64,000 nt of DNA from Persea americana. Taxonomy: Eukaryota; Streptophyta; Magnoliopsida; Laurales; Lauraceae. Position numbers and translations under genes: made by a program. Positions 59,042-64,000 of this stretch are shown in pieces. Numbering within the stretch: position 1 is the stretch's first letter; every line of letters starts with the position of its first letter. The notes beneath the pieces were generated by a model. It made no database searches. It worked only from the letters and a program-made list of their open reading frames with translations, and was not told the origin of the DNA. The stretch spans positions 75,036,021 through 75,100,020 of the forward strand of contig CM056810.1 in the NCBI GenBank assembly GCA_029852735.1, in the 5' to 3' direction.

Positions 59042-59570
59042 ACATCTGATGATTGGAGCTGCTTAGGCTTCAATTTGATTGAACTCATCCTCTCCTGCCT
59101 CCCTCTTCGCTCCATTGTCAGCGCCGGCGCTGTCTGCAAGACGTGGAGATCGGTCATCACCCAATCCTCCTTCTTTGCCCGCATCCCCATCGCAAAGGAG
59201 CCCTAGTTTTTCATCTACGGCAATAACAACATCTTCTTAAAGAACAACCAGGCATTCGGCATCAATCCAGAAGCCGACAAGTGGATCCGCCTCCCCACCG
59301 CCTCCTAGCGCAAGACCCCTTCCCTTCGCTTCTCCTGTTGCAACCCGCTCGTCAGCGTCTTTGCCTAGGGAGGCGGGTCGAAGTTCATTGTGGTCGGCGG
59401 GGTTAGGTTCATAAAGGACATCGAGGAACTGGTGGACATCGAGGACTAGTTGGCTGTGGAGATTTTCGACCCAACAGAGGATGCTTGGGAGCTGTGCCCG
59501 CCGATGCTGGCGGACTTCCGGTCGGGGAACTCGTCGCAGTGGCTGTCATCGACGAAGAGGAGATAGGGAA
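59042..59570 (+). pseudogene. F-box/kelch-type protein pseudogene fragment
   Basis: One frame reads an F-box-like start (FNLIELILSCLPLRSIVSAG, then AVCKTWRSVITQSSFFARIP) followed by kelch-like pieces (FFIYGNNNIFLKNNQAFGIN, KWIRLPTAS, GGGSKFIVVGGVRFI and EIFDPTEDAWELCPPMLADF). At least four in-frame TAG stops are present and the C-terminus is missing. In functional relatives the F-box recruits substrates to SCF ubiquitin ligases. A poly-A run of about 23 starts at 59600, which may indicate retroposition. The GC content is higher than that of the neighbours. Confidence 0.75.
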
Positions 59571-59639
59571 CGACGCTAGCATCGCTCATCCCATTTTTCC
59601 AAAAAAAAAAAAAAAAAAAAAAACGCAACAAGGACAGAT

Positions 59640-60060
59640 GAATTCCATTTGTGCTGTGGGAATTATGGGGTACCTTTTCGTGCAACATCCACAGTAGGGG
59701 GGATTTTTCTGTAAAATCTTCTTTAATAAAAGAGGATTTAAAGAGACTGAAAAAATCCTCTTTAATAAAAGAGGATTTAAAGAGACCGATGCAAAATGAA
59801 GTTTTACTCCTACCGGTTTCAATGGAAGAAGAAGTGTAGAATAATCCTGCATAAACATTATATTCTTGGGTGTTTGGATGAAGAAGGAAATGGAAGCCCA
59901 ATGTTTTCGAATCGGGATCTCTAAATGAGTATGTGAGTGAAGCACTAAGGTCCACTACGTCACTGCAAGCATCCCCTGCCAGATATATGAAAGGCTGCCT
60001 GCAAGTGATACATCGGATTGTGAATGGTTCACTCAAAGTCACAGTGGAGTCTTACCTCGC
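59640..60060 (-). other. Unrecognised open frame upstream of the TypA gene
   Basis: A minus-strand frame from 60042 reads MTLSEPFTIRCITCRQPF, ACSDVVDLSASLTYSFRDPD and LGFHFLLHPNTQEYNVYAG before entering a hairpin repeat and the complement of the poly-A run. It looks protein-like in composition for the first 80 residues, but I recognise no family and see no promoter. It could be a gene fragment. Confidence 0.3.
59703..59795. repeat. Two-copy tandem hairpin repeat
   Basis: A unit of about 46 bp is present twice. Each holds CTCTTTAATAAAAGAG (or its TTC variant) inside AAATC...GATTT, so a single unit folds on itself with a short AT loop. Non-coding on the plus strand. Confidence 0.85.
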
Positions 60061-60232
60061 TAGATCGGAACTCAATGTTTTGATGTTATATAAAGTGGCC
60101 TCTCTATAACGGCTCAGATGTTGTTGAAGTGGGTCACACTCACGGTCAAAGATAAGGGCCCAAGAAAGTCTTTTGAGCTAGAACGGCCACACACACAGGG
60201 GCTCATGCTCGGTTTGAAGGGTAACCTCTAAA

Positions 60233-60244
60233 CCTATAAATACC
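60233..60244 (+). promoter_or_regulatory. TATA box of the TypA gene
   Basis: CCTATAAATACC lies about 75 bp before the ATG at 60316. With a start of transcription about 30 bp downstream, this gives a leader of about 45 bases. It is a good match to the plant TATA consensus and correctly placed. Confidence 0.65.
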
Positions 60245-60315
60245 GCCTCACCACCAGCTTCTAAGCTTGCATAGCAGCCTCATTTGCCAAATCCCCATTT
60301 CCAGTGATAGCAGCA

Positions 60316-63300
60316 ATGGAAATGGCGATTGGCTTCCACTCCCTCCACAAACCCTCTATCTGCAGAAACCCAAACCCTACAAACCCTAAGAACAAGAACG
60401 GCTCCTCTTCCTCTCTCCATCTCCAGGAACAATTCCTCGGTCGAAGCATCTCCTCATCTCTGCCTGCCAAAATCCACTGGAATTTCGGCGCAGGTTCGAC
60501 GAATACGAATCGTTTGTCAATCAAATGCTCGGTTTCGACAGAAACTGCAGCTGGTAATCTCAAACCCCCATCTACTTTTCTCAAAAGTTGCTTCCTTTTT
60601 TCCCCCTAATCTTCTCTGATTCACTGACTTTGAACTCATAGTCATTTCGCTGAGGAAACTGTGATGATAGTTTTTTTCCCAGGAAGTTATATAGATTGCA
60701 ATTCAGAAATGAGAACACTGCTTTGTTGGTTGTATGGTATAGTTTAGGAGCGCATTTCTCGTTGATAGCAGACGAGAGCGCTTCACTATTGTCCTCTTAG
60801 ACAAATACAAGAGATTTTAAGGGCTGGTTTGTTTGCTTGGAATTGAATACAATTGAATTCACGCCAACAATGGATTATTAAAGAGGTGAGGGTGAAGGAT
60901 AGTTAGGTGGAGATGTAGATGAGACCTTGAGTTTCCAAGGATGTTCATTCCTATTTTTCCCTGATTCATTTTTTTGATTAAAGGGGAGGTTACTTGATCG
61001 TAGCTTTTGGATATTCACTCTTGTTTCTTCAACTTTAACCTCTTTTAGAAATAAAAGTAGTAGAATTCCCAGGTATTCAATTAGATGAAATATTAAGGGT
61101 CGAACCGAGACTTTCATTCCAATAGAATAATGGGGTGGGGCCAGTTCCTTTCAGGACATGTCATTAGTTTCAAGTTGAATTATTGCAATCCACTAAATTG
61201 AGCATCCAAATAAAGCAGTTGAGGTCGAGTTATTGAAGCGTTTTTGCTCCTATATCTTTTTACGTTGTTTTGTAGAGTTGATATATATATATATATTTAT
61301 TTATTTTGGTAATACTTGATTTTGATTCATCTTTTTATTCACGAGGTTGTTTTGATATATATCTTTTATGGTGTTTTGTAGAGTTTCTTTTTGTTCACAT
61401 GGTTGTTTCGATCAATAGATGCTATGGCTGGTGGCTCAATAAGTCAATAGATGCTATAACTGTTGAGTAAATCAATTTCCTTATATGTGATTGCAACTTG
61501 TGATTTGTCGGCTTTGTAGGGAAAAAGAGCCAGCTGGTGACGAGAAGAGACGTTCGGAATATAGCAATTGTTGCGCATGTAGATCATGGGAAAACAACTT
61601 TGGTGGATGCAATGTTGAAACAGTCCAAGGTACAGGAGCATTTCCTAGAATGGTTTATATTACATTAAGGGCCCGTTTGTTTCATAGAATTGGATTATGA
61701 GGAATTCTAAGAACTGTATTTCCACAAGTGGCTTACATTGGAGAAATAAAGATGAATATCTATTAATGGATTTTTTTTTTTTTTTTTTTGATAACCCAAG
61801 GTATCTCCCACAAGCCCAGCCTAGGAGCCTTTGGCCTTGAGCCTGAGGGACACTCGATACTGGACAGCCGAGAACTAATCCCTAGGGGCACATGCAAACC
61901 ATTCTATTCATGGCTATTAATTAATCTTCGCTTTATTGGAGAATGAATTAAGGGGGGATGGAAAATGAATCACTAGGGCGATGGCTGAGTATTTATCTTC
62001 CATCTCCTCTTAATTCAATTTCCATTAAAGGGGATATTATTTGATACCCATTTATGGATATTCATCTTGTTTTTTCGATCTTAGCCACTTTTAGAAATAT
62101 AATGCTTAGAATTCTTAGGAACTCAATTCCATGCAAACAAACGGACCTCTAGAGAAAGCAAGTCTAGTTGACGATGTCATAAAGAAGAGCAAGAGTTTCC
62201 ATAGTTTATAGATTACTAACAAAACTGTAACAGTTCCTGTAAGGATAACAGTTTGATTTGAGTAAAACCAACCTGTTTCTCTGACATTCATGCAGAGAAG
62301 AGAGAAGGAGATTTTTAAGCTTTAGATGGCCAGATAGATATCATTTTCCATCAGACAAACATCGCATCACATCTGTGTCCTAGAATACAAGTATTTGACT
62401 GTTAATAAAGTCCTCATGCTTGTGGGTCCCATTCTTGTTATTAATACATCTATGACTCCATAGCCTTTTTGCAAGAGATGTCTCCATTATTTTTATGAGC
62501 TCACTGGTACCAAAGGTTGGCTCATTTTCAAGGTGAAAAGTGCTATTCCTATTCATTCCATTTGATGCAATGGTACATTGTTGAAATCCATTAACTGTTC
62601 AACTGTATAGGCCTCAAAGCCAGATCCTCTCAATCACGGCTTTTAAAGTCGATTTAGATTGCATGTGACAGTGCAAAAGGTCAGTCAACTCAGGCAGGGA
62701 AAGGTTTTTTCTTGAGTGAGTAAGCTTTGTTAAAAAGCCCATCTTTATTCAAAAGAGCCCAAGACTCATTTTTATTGTAGAAATTCTCTTCTTTGTACAT
62801 CCATGATTTACCACCATTGCAAGATCTCTTCCAGTGCATTTTCTTTGCTTCTGTGAACCTCATGATTCTTTATACTCTAGAAGCACGTTTAAATGCTTAG
62901 TGATGGGCAACTTTGGAGTTCTTTTTATGACCTCTCGAGAAGTCTATTAAAATAGCAGGGGTTTGGACGCAAAGTTAGGTGAACTCCAGGCAGAGAGCGG
63001 TTCTTTTGAGTGACTTGAGCATGCACTAGAAGCTCTGCATTCCATATGGTCATGTAACTTAATATACTGTTGATATTGTCTTTGTTTTCTGTGTCTGTAA
63101 TCAATACCATTGAAAGATCTCATCCCAGACCTTGTATGCTTCTCAGTTGCATCTTTTTACCATTTCAGCTCCTGCAACATCTTAAACTGCTTTACGATAA
63201 GTGATTATGCATTATTTCTAGTGTGCTTCTCATGAGTCTGATACATTCAATGAAACGATTCTCATATGATTTAAGAAAAGTACTCTGATATCACTCGTAA

Positions 63301-64000
63301 CAATCCTGCACTGTACAGATTTTCTATGTGCTCCTCAGCAGGTTGATATGTTCAACAAAAGATTCCTATATGTCTTGAAAAATGTTCTGATATCACTTCT
63401 AGCAACCTTAGAAAAGAACCTTCTAATCTCTAAAAAAAATGAAATGATGGAGTGCTTAAATTTCCTTCCCATCATCTCCTTACACTCACTTTATTGCAAA
63501 AGTCACAACTACCACTTCCTATCCATTCTCAAACTCTCTTGAGACAGAGGGGCTGCTTCTGTAAACCCTATGCCACTTAACTCTGTGAATCCTGTCAAAT
63601 AAATGTAAATCCCTTCAATCAATGCATTATGCATATTCTATACAAATACCATTACGCTTCCAGCGGTCGTGAAGCCTTTGTTGACGCTCCCTTACGCTGG
63701 ATATTTAAAAGATAAGAAGAAAAGAAAAGACAAGAAAAAATATTATGAGATGAATATAAGTGACAAACTAAATATATGGTGTCTCATTAGCAACTTCGAA
63801 GCAATGTGATGAACTTTAATAATACTAAGATTACTATGCAATTTTAATAATATGGTCCCTGCTAACTCCTAGCATTATGTTATACTGTGGATAATATTGA
63901 CATGCCATTTCTGCAGGTCTTTCGTACAAACCAAGTTGTAAAGGAGAGGATAATGGACTCAAATGATTTAGAGCGGGAAAGGGGAATTACAATACTTAGC
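60316..64000 (+). CDS. SVR3: Plastid TypA/BipA-type translation GTPase, 5' part (runs off the window)
   Basis: Exons seen: 60316-60553, 61520-61629 and 63917 to the window end. Introns are GT-AG (phase 1, then phase 0). Residues 1 to about 75 are Ser/Asn-rich with an LSIKCS-type end, fitting a plastid transit peptide. Exon 2 gives RNIAIVAHVDHGKTTLVDAM with the G1 (P-loop) motif at residues 98-105. Exon 3 gives ERIMDSNDLERERGITIL, the switch I/G2 region (RGITI at 138-142). This matches the SVR3-like plastid TypA rather than the shorter TypA paralogue. In the family it binds ribosomes and supports plastid translation, notably in the cold. The ATG at 60316 was chosen as the first after the TATA box; another lies two codons later. 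About four-fifths of the protein is outside the window. Confidence 0.92.
60821..61218. mobile_element. MITE-like element in TypA intron 1
   Basis: Begins GGGCTGGTTTGTTTGCTTGG. Its interior shares blocks with the element in intron 2: TTAAAGGGGAGGTTACTTGA, TGGATATTCA, CTTTTAGAAATA and AGAATTCYYAGG. The right end is not sharply defined. It is probably a diverged copy of the same family. Confidence 0.5.
61669..62147. mobile_element. MITE in TypA intron 2, carrying a SINE
   Basis: The left end GGGCCCGTTTGTTTCATAGA and the right end (complement GGTCCGTTTGTTTGCATGGA) are inverted repeats, extended by GAATTCTAAG against CTTAGAATTC. This is a common plant MITE layout. The target duplication is unclear. 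A SINE-like insert lies at 61771-61902. Confidence 0.65.
61771..61902 (-). mobile_element. SINE-like insertion inside the MITE
   Basis: Poly-T of about 19 at 61771 (poly-A tail on the minus strand) next to about 110 bp of unique sequence. It is flanked by a near-perfect 11-bp duplication: TCTATTAATGG before and TCTATTCATGG after. The poly-A tail and duplication fit retroposition; the internal pol III boxes were not confirmed. Confidence 0.55.
62148..63916. other. Remainder of TypA intron 2, nothing recognised
   Basis: AT-rich intron sequence. Two distant segments resemble each other weakly (about 63180-63310 and 63310-63400: TGCTTCTCATGAGTCTGATA and TGCTCCTCAGCAGGTTGATA, followed by TCTGATATCACT). 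No gene or RNA is seen. Confidence 0.5.

Noticed and set aside
1..64000. tRNA, rRNA or CRISPR features
   Set aside because: I looked for tRNA B-box and cloverleaf patterns, rRNA blocks and regularly spaced repeat-spacer arrays. None held up; the tandem arrays present are satellite-like.

Overview
This is a stretch of flowering-plant nuclear DNA. The evidence is long AT-rich GT-AG introns, plastid-targeted nuclear genes, a nested retrotransposon cluster of the kind seen in large plant genomes, and a nuclear copy of plastid DNA. I cannot name the species. Nothing looks bacterial or organellar except one short plastid-derived insert.

Three host genes are supported. (1) Positions 1545-5960, plus strand: a complete eight-exon ferredoxin-sulfite reductase (SIR), 640 residues, with every exon junction in frame. 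(2) Positions 6715-18871, minus strand: a plant-specific protein of unknown function, predicted at 911 residues. Its first exon lies about 9.3 kb from the rest. That first intron holds an RTE-type LINE in the same orientation as the gene, and a hAT-like element sits inside the LINE. This gene converges on SIR. (3) Positions 60316-64000, plus strand: the 5' part of a plastid TypA/BipA-type translation GTPase (SVR3-like), which runs off the window.

Most of the rest is mobile DNA. A Helitron (19316-21441) carries a foldback element. Next comes a region with duplicated flanks and long terminal inverted repeats, resembling two Mutator-like elements (21941-24375 and 27834-58396). The first contains a tandem-repeat field with a plastid atpB-atpE fragment in it. 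A 2.5-kb solo-LTR-like element (25268-27764) splits the second copy of the duplicated flank. A second LTR-type element (28414-55492) is interrupted by a 23.8-kb Ty3/gypsy Tat-lineage retrotransposon (30310-54158) with 5-bp target duplications.

The Tat element has a degenerate gag, protease, G-patch, RT, RNase H, second RNase H and integrase, followed by satellite-like arrays. Between the integrase and the 3' LTR lies an antisense gene resembling the plant mobile domain (PMD) family. It has at least three phase-consistent GT-AG introns on the minus strand and a possible TATA box of its own. An inverted LTR of the same family has landed inside it. This intron-bearing antisense passenger gene is the most interesting item in the window.

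Between the nest and the TypA gene are an F-box/kelch pseudogene fragment, palindromic motifs and a tandem hairpin. SIR (sulfur assimilation) and the TypA GTPase (plastid translation) are both plastid-targeted housekeeping genes. I see no sign that they work together.
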